Assembly: GCF_003945545.1 (NCBI RefSeq)
Contig: NZ_CP029617.1
Span: forward strand, 4,566,001 to 4,630,000
DNA: 64,000 nucleotides
Direction of reading: 5' to 3'
From: Streptomyces sp. WAC 01529
Lineage (GTDB): Bacteria; Actinomycetota; Actinomycetes; Streptomycetales; Streptomycetaceae
Shown: piece after piece, positions 1-9,734 of the stretch
Layout of the letters: the number at the start of each line of letters is the position of its first letter
How positions within the stretch are numbered: position 1 is the stretch's first letter
The notes under the pieces: model-generated
Databases searched by the model: none
What the model saw: only the letters and a program-made list of their open reading frames with translations
What the model was told of the DNA's origin: nothing
Position numbers and translations under genes: made by a program

Positions 1-11
1 AGCCTCGATCG

Positions 12-41
12 AATCTACCTGCGAGCACTGACAGTGCTCGC
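12..41 (-). promoter_or_regulatory. Perfect 21-bp palindrome containing a DNA-damage-type promoter match
   Basis: Positions 21-41 form a perfect inverted repeat with 10-base arms (GCGAGCACTG / CAGTGCTCGC) around a single A. On the minus strand the same bases read CTGTCAGTG (34-26), then 8 bases, then TAGATT (17-12). This fits the RecA-independent DNA-damage motif TTGTCRGTG-N8-TAnnnT except for its first base. It would drive a gene to the left of the window, possibly the next folate gene. It could equally be a terminator stem or a repressor site. Confidence 0.4.
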
Positions 42-106
42 CCGCGGGGCCTTCCGACGCGGTCCGCCGGCCCCGCCGCCCCCGCTGTTCCCTGGCCCCT
101 ACCCAC

Positions 107-655
107 TCAGGAGGGGTTCTCGTCACCCTCTTCGTCGTCGGTTTCGGCCAGGACGGGCGAGGCGTGGTGCGACCACAGTTTCCAGCCGTCGGGTGTGCGG
201 CGGAACACGTTCGTGGCGACCACGAGCTGCCCCACGAGCGGTCCCAGTTCACCGCCGCCCTCGGGGGGCGGGCCGCCGCTGAGGATGTTCTCGGTGCAGG
301 TGACCAGGGCGGTGTCACCGGCGACGCCGACCTTCAGGTCGGTCAGGAAGAACTGGATGTACTCCGTGTTCGCCATGATCAGTGCGTACGACCTGAGGAC
401 CTCGCCGCGGCCGGTGAGGACGGGCCAGCCGGGGTGGACGCAGGAGACGGCGTCCCCGTCGGCGCTGCGCTCGGCGTGCTCGGCGTTCTCGTCCGTGCGG
501 TCGTCGTCGGTGTCCGGGTCGTCGCTGACGGTGTCGGCCTCGGAGTCCAGCCACAGGTCGGAGACCTTGTCGAAGTCGCCGCGCTCCAGTGCTTCGTAAA
601 AGGCGGTGTTGGCCAGCTCGACCTGCTCGATGTCGGTGCGGGCAGCCCCGGTCAC
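107..655 (-). CDS. NTF2-like (SnoaL/DUF4440-type) protein
   Basis: This 182-residue protein has the NTF2-like pattern: an N-terminal helix (ELANTAFYEALERGDFDKVSDLW), a middle segment around HPGWPVLTGRGEVLRSYA, and a C-terminal strand ending in RRTPDGWKLWSHHASPV. These small alpha+beta barrels bind or isomerise small ligands; no specific substrate can be read here. An acidic insert rich in Asp and Glu lies near residues 50-75. The GTG start at 655 overlaps the folP stop codon (GTGA), so it is probably translationally coupled to folP. Its position between folP and the expected folB/folK genes suggests a folate-linked role, which is inference. Confidence 0.8.
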   Translation of the reverse strand: MTGAARTDIEQVELANTAFYEALERGDFDKVSDLWLDSEADTVSDDPDTDDDRTDENAEHAERSADGDAVSCVHPGWPVLTGRGEVLRSYALIMANTEYIQFFLTDLKVGVAGDTALVTCTENILSGGPPPEGGGELGPLVGQLVVATNVFRRTPDGWKLWSHHASPVLAETDDEEGDENPS

Positions 656-1524
656 AGGTGGCCGCCGGCTGCGTCCGTCACGGCCTGGGCGACGCGCACC
701 GCGTCCGCCGTGGCCCGCACCTCGTGCACACGGACCGCCCAGGCGCCCTGGTGGGCGGCGATGGCGGAGACCGCGGCGGTGGCGGCGTCGCGCTCGCGGG
801 CGGGCGGTGGGGCGCCCTCGGGGCCCGCGAGGACCCGGCCGAGGAACCGCTTGCGGGAGGCGGCGACCAGGAGGGGGTGGCCGAGATCGCGCAGCCGGTC
901 GAGGCGGGCCAGGAGCGCCAGGTCGTGCTCGGCCTCCTTGGAGAAGCCGAGGCCCGGGTCGACGACGATGCGCTCGGGGGCGATGCCGCCCTCGATGGCG
1001 GCGGCCACGCGCGCGTGGAGCTCGCCGACGACTTCGGAGACCACGTCCTCGTAGACGGGCTTGGCGTGCATGTCGGTGAGGAAGCCCCGCCAGTGCATGA
1101 CCACGAAGGGGGCACCGGCGGCGGCGACCGCGGGAACCATGCGCGGGTCGGCGAGGCCGCCGCTGACGTCGTTGACGAGGACGGCGCCCGCGGCGAGCGC
1201 CTGCTCGGCGACGCTGGCGCGCATGGTGTCCACGGAGACGGTGACGCCTTCGGCGGTCAGGCCCCGCACCACGGGGACGACGCGCTTCAGCTCCTCGTCC
1301 TCGTCCACGCGGGTCGCGCCGGGACGGGTCGACTCGCCGCCGACGTCGACGAGGTCGGCGCCCTGGGCGACGAGGTCGACGCCGTGCTTGACGGCGGCCG
1401 TGGTGTCGAACCAGCGGCCGCCGTCGGAGAAGGAGTCGGGCGTGACGTTCACGACGCCCATGACCGCACAGCGGTCCCACTCCGGCAGCCCCTGGACCGA
1501 TCCCCGCCCGCGCAACGTACTCAT
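652..1524 (-). CDS. folP: Dihydropteroate synthase
   Basis: FolP condenses p-aminobenzoate with dihydropterin pyrophosphate to give dihydropteroate and is the sulfonamide target. The 290-residue protein has the signature MGVVNVTPDSFSDGGRW near residue 23, the pterin-binding GGESTRPGA loop, the VSVDTMRASVAEQAL strand, VNDVSGG, and the C-terminal DPGLGFSKEAEHDLALL and RKRFLG phosphate-binding segments. Length is normal for the family. The start at 1524 lies 6 bases after a TACGCT -10-like hexamer with no ribosome site, which suggests leaderless translation. The stop overlaps the GTG start of the next gene. Confidence 0.96.
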   Translation of the reverse strand: MSTLRGRGSVQGLPEWDRCAVMGVVNVTPDSFSDGGRWFDTTAAVKHGVDLVAQGADLVDVGGESTRPGATRVDEDEELKRVVPVVRGLTAEGVTVSVDTMRASVAEQALAAGAVLVNDVSGGLADPRMVPAVAAAGAPFVVMHWRGFLTDMHAKPVYEDVVSEVVGELHARVAAAIEGGIAPERIVVDPGLGFSKEAEHDLALLARLDRLRDLGHPLLVAASRKRFLGRVLAGPEGAPPPARERDAATAAVSAIAAHQGAWAVRVHEVRATADAVRVAQAVTDAAGGHL

Positions 1525-1530
1525 GTGTCC

Positions 1531-1536
1531 AGCGTA
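1531..1536 (-). promoter_or_regulatory. -10 box of a leaderless folP promoter
   Basis: On the minus strand TACGCT is followed by six bases (GGACAC) and then the folP ATG. This TANNNT-N6-start arrangement would put the transcription start at or next to the start codon. No good -35 hexamer is visible. Confidence 0.5.
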
Positions 1537-1555
1537 GGCCCCGGAAGGGGACGGG

Positions 1556-3457
1556 TTACGCCGTCTGCATCTCGCGTTCCGTGCTCTGGTGGGGGCAGGG
1601 GCGCGGCTGGGTGGTGCCCCTGCGCAGGAAGCGGGGGAGCGCGAGGGTGACGAAGCCCTCTGCCTGCATGGCGGCGAAGCCGATGCGGGGCAGGTCCTTG
1701 CTGGAGCGGTAGACGACGAAGCGGGGCTCCCAGCGGGGGCGGAACTTCGCGTTGAACTTGTACAGGGACTCGATCTGGAACCAGCGCGACAGGAAGACCA
1801 GCAGGCCCCGCCAGGCGCGCAGGACCGGGCCCGCGCCGATCTTCTCGCCGCGGGCGAGGGCCGCGCGGAACATCGCGAAGTTGAGCGAGACGCGCGTGAT
1901 GCCGAGCTTCGGTGCGGCCTGGAGGGCGGCCACGATGAGCAGCTCGTTCATGCCGGGGTCGGCGGAGCGGTCGCGGCGCATGAGGTCCAGGGAGACGCCG
2001 TCCTTGCCCCACGGGACGAAGTGGAGGACGGCCTTGAGGTCTCCGTAGGGGCCCGCCTCCTCGTCGGCCTTGTGGGCGGTGGCGATCAGGCAGTCGCCGT
2101 CGTTCGGGTCGCCGATGCGGCCGAGCGCCATGGAGAAGCCGCGCTCGGTGTCGGTGCCGCGCCAGTCGTCGGCGGCGCGCTGGATCTTGGCGAGCTCCTG
2201 CTCACCGAGGTCACGGATGCGCCGTACGCGCGTCTCGTAGCCATTGCGCTCGATCCGCTTGACCATCTGGCGTACGTTGCGCATCGCACGCCCGGACAGG
2301 GAGAAATCCGCGACGTCCACCACCGCCTCGTCGCCCAGTTCGAGGGCGTCGAGGCCGGTCTCGCGGGTCCAGACCTCGCCGCCCGTCTCGGAGCAGCCCA
2401 TCACGGCGGGCGTCCAGGAGTGGGCCTTCGCCTCGTCCATGAAGCGCTCGATGGCGCCGGGCCAGGCCTCGACGTCGCCGATCGGGTCGCCGCTGGCGAG
2501 CATCACCCCGGAGACGACGCGGTAGGTGACGGCGGCCTTGCCGCTGGGGGAGAAGACGACGCCCTTGTCGCGGCGGAGCGCGAAGTGGCCGAGCGAGTCG
2601 CGGGCGCCGTGCCGGTCGAGCAGGGCGCGCAGCTTCGCCTCGTCGTCCTCGGTGAGGCGGGCGGCCGGGTGCTCGGGGCGGAAGGCCAGGTAGATGGTGG
2701 TGAGGGCGGTGAGCATGCCGAGGGCGCCGAGGGAGAAGCCGACGGTCCAGGACGTACTGCCGTAGTAGCCGACCGGGCCCTCGAAGCCGAAGAGGCCGTA
2801 GAGGACGTGCTGGAGGCGTTCGGTGATACTGGGGTCCCCGATGACCTTGCCGGGGTGGACGCTTACGATCACCAGCCCCAGCAGGATGGAACCCGCCCCG
2901 AGGAGGACGAAGTTGGCCAGCGCGCGCCAGCGGCTGCGCGGGTCGGGCAGGGCCGTGAACTCACTCCGATGGCGCAGCAGCAGTGCGAGGAGCGCGAGCG
3001 AGATCACGACACCGATCACCGAGTGCCGGTATGTGAACTGCGCCACGGCTCCCGCGGGCAGCAGCACCACGGCGGCCCGCCAGGCCCGCCGCTTGTGGCG
3101 CCGCAGACCGTGGGCGAGCAGGAGCAGCAGAATGCCGGAGCTGAGCGCGAGCGCGGCCGCGAAGGGGCCGAGCGCCCCGGGCAGAACCTCGGCGATGGCG
3201 TGCATGCGGCTGTGCCGGAAGCGGGGGAAGACACCTGCCGCCACGTTCAGCAGGCCTACGATCGTGCAGGCTCTGGCGACGAGGGTCGGCACGGCCTCGG
3301 GGCGCGGGCCGCGCAGTATCCGGTGGAGGCGGCCGTCGCGGTGCCGGTCGTCACCGCCCGGAACCCCACCCGACATTTCGCCATCTATCCTGACAGACAT
3401 CGCATCCTGTAGTTCTGCGAGAGAGCTTGAATCCGGTGCCAAAACGGCATCCGGCAC
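1556..3457 (-). CDS. MprF-like phosphatidylglycerol lysyltransferase-domain membrane protein
   Basis: This 633-residue protein has about six hydrophobic helices in its first 260 residues (for example the stretch around VLPGALGPFAAALALSSGIL) and a C-terminal DUF2156/MprF catalytic domain. The latter shows GRAMRNVRQMVKRIERNGY, the acidic GDPIGD segment and the late GMNELLIVAALQAAPKLGITRVSLNFAMFR motif. MprF enzymes transfer an aminoacyl group from aminoacyl-tRNA to phosphatidylglycerol, lowering surface charge and giving resistance to cationic peptides. Which amino acid this one uses cannot be read. The start has an AAAGGTG site six bases upstream; a later Met near residue 20 or 28 is possible. 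It is divergent from the esterase-like gene. Confidence 0.85.
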   Translation of the reverse strand: MPDAVLAPDSSSLAELQDAMSVRIDGEMSGGVPGGDDRHRDGRLHRILRGPRPEAVPTLVARACTIVGLLNVAAGVFPRFRHSRMHAIAEVLPGALGPFAAALALSSGILLLLLAHGLRRHKRRAWRAAVVLLPAGAVAQFTYRHSVIGVVISLALLALLLRHRSEFTALPDPRSRWRALANFVLLGAGSILLGLVIVSVHPGKVIGDPSITERLQHVLYGLFGFEGPVGYYGSTSWTVGFSLGALGMLTALTTIYLAFRPEHPAARLTEDDEAKLRALLDRHGARDSLGHFALRRDKGVVFSPSGKAAVTYRVVSGVMLASGDPIGDVEAWPGAIERFMDEAKAHSWTPAVMGCSETGGEVWTRETGLDALELGDEAVVDVADFSLSGRAMRNVRQMVKRIERNGYETRVRRIRDLGEQELAKIQRAADDWRGTDTERGFSMALGRIGDPNDGDCLIATAHKADEEAGPYGDLKAVLHFVPWGKDGVSLDLMRRDRSADPGMNELLIVAALQAAPKLGITRVSLNFAMFRAALARGEKIGAGPVLRAWRGLLVFLSRWFQIESLYKFNAKFRPRWEPRFVVYRSSKDLPRIGFAAMQAEGFVTLALPRFLRRGTTQPRPCPHQSTEREMQTA

Positions 3458-3601
3458 CTTTGCGCCCTCTAGGACGGTCCTTCAGGGAAACGGGTTCATT
3501 CCTCGCCGGAAACGGCTGGAGAAGCTCGGGCAACATCCTAGGCGAGCAACAGCCCGGAACCCCGAGGCAACGGTAGTAGAAAGCGCAGGCAGGAACACCC
3601 T

Positions 3602-4723
3602 ATGGGTCTCACGAGCAACAAGGTCCTCGCCCTTGCGGTCTTGCTGGCCGTACTGCTCTTCTTCGGCACGATCTGGCTCTGGCCGCGGCTGGCCCGCCGC
3701 TCCTGGAAGGCCGTCACCGGCCGCGTGGGGCTGCTCCTGGCCACCCAGATCGCGATCTTCGCATCGGTGGGTCTCGCGGCCAACCAGGCCTTCGGCTTCT
3801 ACGCCACCTGGGCCGACCTCTTCGGCCAGGAGACGAGCCCGGGGATAGTGGTGGACCACGATCCGGCCAAAGGGGGCTCAGGGCCCGTCAAGGTCGTCGA
3901 CACCCAGACCGTGAACGTGCCCGGCGGCAGCCGCCCGTCCCTCGGCGGTCAGATCCAGAAGATCGAGGTCGGCGGCAAGGAGTCACGGATAGGCAGCCCC
4001 GCCTACGTCTACCTGCCGCCCGAGTACTTCCAGCCGCAGTACCGCAACCGCACGTTCCCCGCGGCCGTGGCCCTCACCGGCTACCCGGGCACCGCCGAGG
4101 CGCTCATCAAAGGGCTGCACTACCCCCAGACCGCCCACAAGCTGGCCGCCGACGGCAAGATGCAGCCGATGATCCTGGTCATGATGCGGCCGACCGTGGC
4201 GCCGCCGCGCGACACGGAGTGCGTGGACATCCCCGGCGGCCCGCAGACCGAGACGTTCTTCGCCAAGGACCTGCCCGACGCTCTCTCGCAGCACTACAGG
4301 GTGGGCTCCAAGGCCCGGAACTGGGGCATCATCGGCGACTCCACGGGCGGCTACTGCGCCTTGAAGCTCGCCGTGCACCACCCCGACAAGTACGGCGCCG
4401 CCGCGGGCCTCTCGGCCTACTACAAGGCGCCCATCGACGTCACCACCGGCGATCTCTTCCACGGTGACAAGCAGTTGGAGCGCGAGGCCGACCTCATGTG
4501 GTACCTCGACCACAAGCCGGCGCCCAAGACGTCCTTGCTGGTGACCAGCAGCAAGAAGGGCGAGGACAACTACCAGGACACCTTGAGGTTCATCGACAAG
4601 GTGAAGGCGCCCACGCGCGTGTCGTCGATCACGCTCGAAAGCGGTGGGCACAACTTCAACACCTGGCGCAGGGAGATCCCCGCCACCCTCCAGTGGATGA
4701 GCGGACGGCTCAGCGGCGACTGA
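3602..4723 (+). CDS. Membrane-anchored alpha/beta-hydrolase, esterase D/antigen-85-like
   Basis: The 373-residue protein begins with two hydrophobic helices (about residues 7-27 and 43-65), followed by an exported alpha/beta-hydrolase domain. The nucleophile elbow is GDSTGGYCALK with Ser about 248, and a candidate catalytic His sits in LESGGHNFNTWR near the C terminus. The fold class includes esterase D, mycolyltransferases and feruloyl esterases. In Streptomyces, which lack mycolates, the substrate is unknown. It follows a 144-base divergent spacer from the MprF-like gene, and its stop faces the ABC ATPase. Annotation as an esterase-family protein is safe; a specific activity is not. Confidence 0.85.
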   Translation: MGLTSNKVLALAVLLAVLLFFGTIWLWPRLARRSWKAVTGRVGLLLATQIAIFASVGLAANQAFGFYATWADLFGQETSPGIVVDHDPAKGGSGPVKVVDTQTVNVPGGSRPSLGGQIQKIEVGGKESRIGSPAYVYLPPEYFQPQYRNRTFPAAVALTGYPGTAEALIKGLHYPQTAHKLAADGKMQPMILVMMRPTVAPPRDTECVDIPGGPQTETFFAKDLPDALSQHYRVGSKARNWGIIGDSTGGYCALKLAVHHPDKYGAAAGLSAYYKAPIDVTTGDLFHGDKQLEREADLMWYLDHKPAPKTSLLVTSSKKGEDNYQDTLRFIDKVKAPTRVSSITLESGGHNFNTWRREIPATLQWMSGRLSGD

Positions 4724-4780
4724 CGGCCCCGGCGGCCCGGATGACCTCGGTCGGCCCGGCGGCCCCCGGAGAACCGCGGA

Positions 4781-5938
<1,158 letters not shown>

Positions 5939-6042
5939 GTTTCCCCATTGTGCCGGGCGGTGGCGGACTGTGGCAGGCGGTCTCGGGTGGTGGCGGGCCG
6001 TGCGTGACGGCCGTGTTGCGGCCGCACGAGGAGTCTCGGCGA

Positions 6043-6065
6043 TTGTCAGTGCCGCGCGTTAGGGT
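6043..6065 (+). promoter_or_regulatory. RecA-independent DNA-damage (PafBC-type) promoter match upstream of the permease operon
   Basis: The sequence reads TTGTCAGTG (6043-6051), eight bases, then TAGGGT (6060-6065). This is an exact match to the motif TTGTCRGTG-N8-TAnnnT described for RecA-independent, PafBC-controlled DNA-damage promoters in actinobacteria (consensus from memory). Predicted transcription would start near 6072, leaving a leader of about 55 bases before the GTG at 6127. The same motif is found at radA in this window. Confidence 0.6.
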
Positions 6066-6126
6066 CGCCAGACACGGGGGGACGTGTGTGCGGCATACGT
6101 CCAGGGATTCGGGGGAGGTGGGGCGC

Positions 6127-6855
6127 GTGGCCGAGCAGAACTGTCTGGTGACGAACGACTGGATCTGCGGGGAGTACCTCCGCACGCGCAGCCAGGAGTT
6201 GACCGACGCCACCCTTCAGCACGTCGGGATCACGCTCGCCTCGGTGGCGATAGGCCTCGCCGTGTCCCTGCCGCTCGCGCTCCTCGCCCGCCGGTGGCGC
6301 TTTTTGTCGGGACCCATCCTCGGCGTGACGACCGTGCTGTACTCGGTCCCCTCGCTCGCGATGTTCTCGCTGCTCCTGCCGTTCTTCGGACTCTCGGTCT
6401 CGCTGGTCGTCACGGGCCTTGTGCTGTACTCCCTGACGGTCCTCGTGCGGAACATCCTGGCCGGTCTCCAAGCCGTCCCCGAAGAGGCACGCGATGCCGC
6501 CAGGGGGATGGGGTACGGCCCGTTGAGGCTCCTGTGGGAGGTGGAGCTGCCGCTCGCGCTGCCCGCGCTGCTGGCCGGCGTCCGCATCACCACCGTCTCC
6601 ACGGTCGCGCTGACGACCGTCGGCGCCATCGTCGACTACGGCGGCCTCGGCACGCTGATCCTCGACGGCCTCGACACGACCTTCAAGGCGCAGGTGCTCA
6701 CGGCGTCCGTGCTCTGCGTGCTGCTGGCCGTCGTCGCCGACCTGCTGCTGCTCGGGCTCCAGCGGTGGCTGACGCCCTGGACGAGGGTCCATCGAATACG
6801 GACGAGCCGCGCCGCGCGCAAGGCGGCCGTGGCCAAGGTGGCTGAACCTGCATGA
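6127..6855 (+). CDS. Osmoprotectant ABC transporter permease (OpuCB-like)
   Basis: The 242-residue membrane protein has about five or six helices and the inner-membrane permease signature EEARDAARGMGYGPLRLLWEVELPLALPALLAGVRI (the EAA loop that docks with the ATPase). The family imports glycine betaine, carnitine or choline-type osmoprotectants. I chose the GTG at 6127 because GGAGG lies eight bases upstream; the frame stays open further 5' but that part (GGGPCVTAVLRPHEE) does not look like a permease. It overlaps the next permease gene by four bases (ATGA) and forms an operon with it and the binding protein. Confidence 0.9.
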   Translation: MAEQNCLVTNDWICGEYLRTRSQELTDATLQHVGITLASVAIGLAVSLPLALLARRWRFLSGPILGVTTVLYSVPSLAMFSLLLPFFGLSVSLVVTGLVLYSLTVLVRNILAGLQAVPEEARDAARGMGYGPLRLLWEVELPLALPALLAGVRITTVSTVALTTVGAIVDYGGLGTLILDGLDTTFKAQVLTASVLCVLLAVVADLLLLGLQRWLTPWTRVHRIRTSRAARKAAVAKVAEPA

Positions 6856-7532
6856 ACGCGATCACCGGTGCGTACGACTGGCTGGCCACGGGCGCCAACT
6901 GGCAGGGCGAGAAGGGGGTGTGGCACCGCCTGGCCGAGCACCTGTACTTCAGCGGGGTCTGCCTCGCCGTCGCCTGCCTGATCGCGCTGCCCCTCGCGCT
7001 CTACCTCGGCCACATCGGCAAGGGCGGCGCCCTCGCGGTCAACATCTCCAACGTCGGCCGCGCGGTGCCCACGCTCGCCCTGCTGATCCTGCTCACGCTC
7101 ACCCCGCTCGGTGAGCACGGCGACGCCCCGACGCTGATCGCGCTGGTCCTGTTCGCCGTGCCGCCGCTGCTGACCAACGCCTACCTCGGGATGCGCGAGG
7201 TCGACCGGGCGGTGGTGGAGGCGGCGCGCGGGATGGGCATGAGCGGCGGTCAGCTCTTCGCGCGGGTCGAGCTGCCGCTCGCGTATCCGCTGATCATGAC
7301 CGGCGTCCGCTCGGCGGGGGTGCAGGTCGTCGCGACGGCCACGCTCGCCGCGATGGCGGGCGAGGGCGGCCTCGGCCGGATCATCACCGCGGGATTCAAC
7401 CTGCAGAACACCCCGCAGGTGGTCGCGGGCGCCTTCCTGGTGGCGCTGCTCGCGCTCCTGGTGGAGGGCGTCCTGGTCGTGGCGGGGCGCCTCTTCGACC
7501 CGATGCGGCGGTCCGGCGGGGTGACCCACTGA
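6852..7532 (+). CDS. Osmoprotectant ABC transporter permease (OpuCD-like)
   Basis: This is a 226-residue permease with the EAA-loop motif REVDRAVVEAARGMGMSGGQLFARVELPLAYPLIMTGVR and several hydrophobic helices, including one around GVCLAVACLIALPLALYLG. It pairs with the upstream permease, as is usual for OpuC-type systems that use two different membrane subunits. Its ATG at 6852 overlaps the upstream stop. The binding-protein gene follows 38 bases later. Confidence 0.9.
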   Translation: MNAITGAYDWLATGANWQGEKGVWHRLAEHLYFSGVCLAVACLIALPLALYLGHIGKGGALAVNISNVGRAVPTLALLILLTLTPLGEHGDAPTLIALVLFAVPPLLTNAYLGMREVDRAVVEAARGMGMSGGQLFARVELPLAYPLIMTGVRSAGVQVVATATLAAMAGEGGLGRIITAGFNLQNTPQVVAGAFLVALLALLVEGVLVVAGRLFDPMRRSGGVTH

Positions 7533-7570
7533 GTTTTGTCTTCTCTCCCTTTCGAAATGGTGGTTCACCG

Positions 7571-8548
7571 ATGAACAGCACAACGCGTCGCGCGCGACGG
7601 ATGGCAGGGGCGGCCGCGGCCGTCGTGGCGCTGACCGCGGGTCTCGCCGCGTGCGGCGGGGACAGCCTGGAGGACGACGGCAAGGGGGCGGACAAGGCGG
7701 GTGACGGCAAGAAGGGCTCGCTCGTGGTGGGTTCGGCGCGCTTCACCGAGCAGAAGGTCCTCGCCGAGCTGTACGTGGGCGTTCTCGAGGAGGCCGGATA
7801 TGACGCGCAGGTCAAGACCGTGCAGAACCGCGAGATCTACAAGCCCGAACTGAAGAAGGGCTCGATCGACATCGCGCCCGAATACGCCGCGACGCTCGCG
7901 GAATTCCTCAACCTTGAGAAGAACGGCCCGAAGGCGAAGACGGTCGCCTCCAGCGATCTCGACACGACGGTGAGCGCGCTGGAGAAGCTCGCGAAGCCGC
8001 AGGGTCTGAAGGTGCTCCCGGCGGGCGAGGCGGTCGACCAGAACGCGTTCGCGGTCTCCAGGGAATACGCCGAGAAGCACAAGCTCAAGACCCTCTCGGA
8101 TCTCGGCAAGTCGGGGGAGAAGGTCAGGATCGCGGCGGGCGACGAATGCGAGACCCGGCCGTTCTGCGCGCCCGGCCTGAAGAAGAAGTATGGGATCGAT
8201 GTCACCGGAATCGACCCGAAGGGCGTCGGCACCACGCAGTCCAAGCAGGCCGTCAAGAACGGCACGGACCAGCTGGTGCTGACCACGACGACCGACGCGA
8301 CGCTCAAGAACTACGACCTCGTGATCCTCGAGGACGACAAGAAGCTGCAGAACGCGGACAACATCCTTCCCGTCGTCAACGCCAAGGACGCGGGCGGCAA
8401 GGAGATAGCCGACGCGCTCGCGAAGCTGACCAAGACGCTCACGACGGAAGACCTCATGGAACTCAACCGGAAGGTCGACGAGGAGCGTCAGAAGGAAGCG
8501 GATGTCGCGAAGGAGTATCTGGAGTCGAAGGGCCTGATCGGAAGTTGA
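7571..8548 (+). CDS. Osmoprotectant ABC transporter substrate-binding lipoprotein (OpuCC/ProX-like)
   Basis: The 325-residue protein has a lipoprotein signal: a charged start (TTRRARR), a hydrophobic stretch and the lipobox LAAC with Cys about residue 28, followed by a Gly/Asp/Lys linker. The mature part carries the OpuAC/QbsF-type pattern LVVGSARFTEQKVLAELYVGVLEEAGYDAQVKTVQNREIYKPELKKGSIDIAPEYAATLAEFLN. It would capture quaternary amines at the membrane surface and deliver them to the two upstream permeases. A loose inverted repeat (8555-8562 with 8590-8597) just after the stop may end the operon. Confidence 0.92.
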   Translation: MNSTTRRARRMAGAAAAVVALTAGLAACGGDSLEDDGKGADKAGDGKKGSLVVGSARFTEQKVLAELYVGVLEEAGYDAQVKTVQNREIYKPELKKGSIDIAPEYAATLAEFLNLEKNGPKAKTVASSDLDTTVSALEKLAKPQGLKVLPAGEAVDQNAFAVSREYAEKHKLKTLSDLGKSGEKVRIAAGDECETRPFCAPGLKKKYGIDVTGIDPKGVGTTQSKQAVKNGTDQLVLTTTTDATLKNYDLVILEDDKKLQNADNILPVVNAKDAGGKEIADALAKLTKTLTTEDLMELNRKVDEERQKEADVAKEYLESKGLIGS

Positions 8549-8554
8549 TCAAGA

Positions 8555-8597
8555 GGCGGTCAGGGCAGTTCCGGGGTCGAAGCGGAAGTTGACCGCC
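8555..8597 (+). terminator. Possible terminator after the osmoprotectant operon
   Basis: GGCGGTCA (8555-8562) pairs perfectly with TGACCGCC (8590-8597) across a 27-base loop, directly after the binding-protein stop codon. The long loop and the absence of a T run make this tentative. Confidence 0.3.
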
Positions 8598-8705
8598 GGA
8601 GCAAAGCGGAGGAGGGGTGGGGAGTTGTGGCGAGTTATCGATGTGGCACCTGCTTTTTGGCGGGCGGGGCTCCGGACTTCGCCTACGCGCGGTAAGTTTC
8701 TGGCC

Positions 8706-9713
8706 ATGCCACGTGGACGTCACCGCCATTCCCCACCCCTGCACAGGCTGCTTCCTCCTTCGACGGTCGCAGGCGTCTCTCTTCTCTGCGCCGGCGGCGC
8801 CTGGATGTTCGCGGAACCGATCGTGCTCCGCGGGCTCGTCGCCGCCGCGGCGGCCGCCGCGGTCGTCGGCTCGGTCGTCATGCGCCGCTGGGACCAGGCG
8901 GCGGGCAAGCGCGTCGCCGAACTCACGCGCGCGCGAGCGAGCGACGAGTGGCGCTACGAGGAGCGGATAGCCGAGGTCGAGTCCGACCTCGACGAGTCCC
9001 GCGAGTTGCGGGGCAAGCTGGAGACCAAGCTGCGCGCCAAGCGGTCCGAGCTTGCCGCCCTGCGCAACGAACACGCCGCGCTGCTGCGGCGGTACGCGAC
9101 CGCGGAGACCGAGCGGGCCAGCGCCCTTGAGGGGCGGCGGCTGCTCGCCATCGAGGCGACGTCGTCCTCGTCGGCGCCGGAGCTTCCGGCTTCCGGCACG
9201 GCTTCTGGCACGGGGGCCTCGGAGTTGGTGCCCGCGGTGCGGGCGGGGGCGCCGGTGCCGGGCGCGCGGGCCAAGGGTTCCGCCGAGGGCTCCGGGAAGT
9301 CGTCGGTCCGGGCGGACGGGGGCCTCACGTCCTCGCTCTTCCTGCGGGCCAACGCGGCGCTCGACCGTCTCGCTGTCCGGCACGAAGCCGATGACGCTTC
9401 TCGGGGTGACCGCCCGGGGAAGTCCGGGGCGGCCGACGGATTCGGCGGGCACGAGCGCGCGGTCGCCGTCGCGCCGCCCGTTCAGGCGCGGCGCGCCATG
9501 CCCCAGGGCGGGTTCGACTTCTTCGGCACGAAGGGTGCGGCGGGTGCGGCTCCGGCCGCGCTGGAGTCCGTGCAGGACGAGGACCTCGCCGACGTGGTGG
9601 GCGAGGAGGCCCTCGCGGTCCATAAGGCGGACGGGCGGGTCATCGATCTGACGGCGCATGATGAGACCGAGCAGATTGACGTGGGGGAGTTGCGTAGCGC
9701 CCTTCGGGCGTAG
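8706..9713 (+). CDS. Membrane-anchored coiled-coil protein of unknown function
   Basis: I do not recognise this 335-residue protein. After a His/Arg-rich start it has two hydrophobic segments (about residues 17-36 and 40-58), then a charged heptad-like coiled coil (DEWRYEERIAEVESDLDESRELRGKLETKLRAKRSELAALRNEHAALLRRYATAE). A long Ala/Gly/Ser-rich low-complexity region leads to an acidic C terminus. The ATG at 8706 was chosen because upstream codons read as low-quality sequence. It could organise an envelope or division complex, but nothing in the sequence proves that. It ends head-on against the PH-domain pair, with a dispersed repeat between them. Confidence 0.65.
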   Translation: MPRGRHRHSPPLHRLLPPSTVAGVSLLCAGGAWMFAEPIVLRGLVAAAAAAAVVGSVVMRRWDQAAGKRVAELTRARASDEWRYEERIAEVESDLDESRELRGKLETKLRAKRSELAALRNEHAALLRRYATAETERASALEGRRLLAIEATSSSSAPELPASGTASGTGASELVPAVRAGAPVPGARAKGSAEGSGKSSVRADGGLTSSLFLRANAALDRLAVRHEADDASRGDRPGKSGAADGFGGHERAVAVAPPVQARRAMPQGGFDFFGTKGAAGAAPAALESVQDEDLADVVGEEALAVHKADGRVIDLTAHDETEQIDVGELRSALRA

Positions 9714-9734
9714 TCGCTCCGCTGCGGGTGCGTC

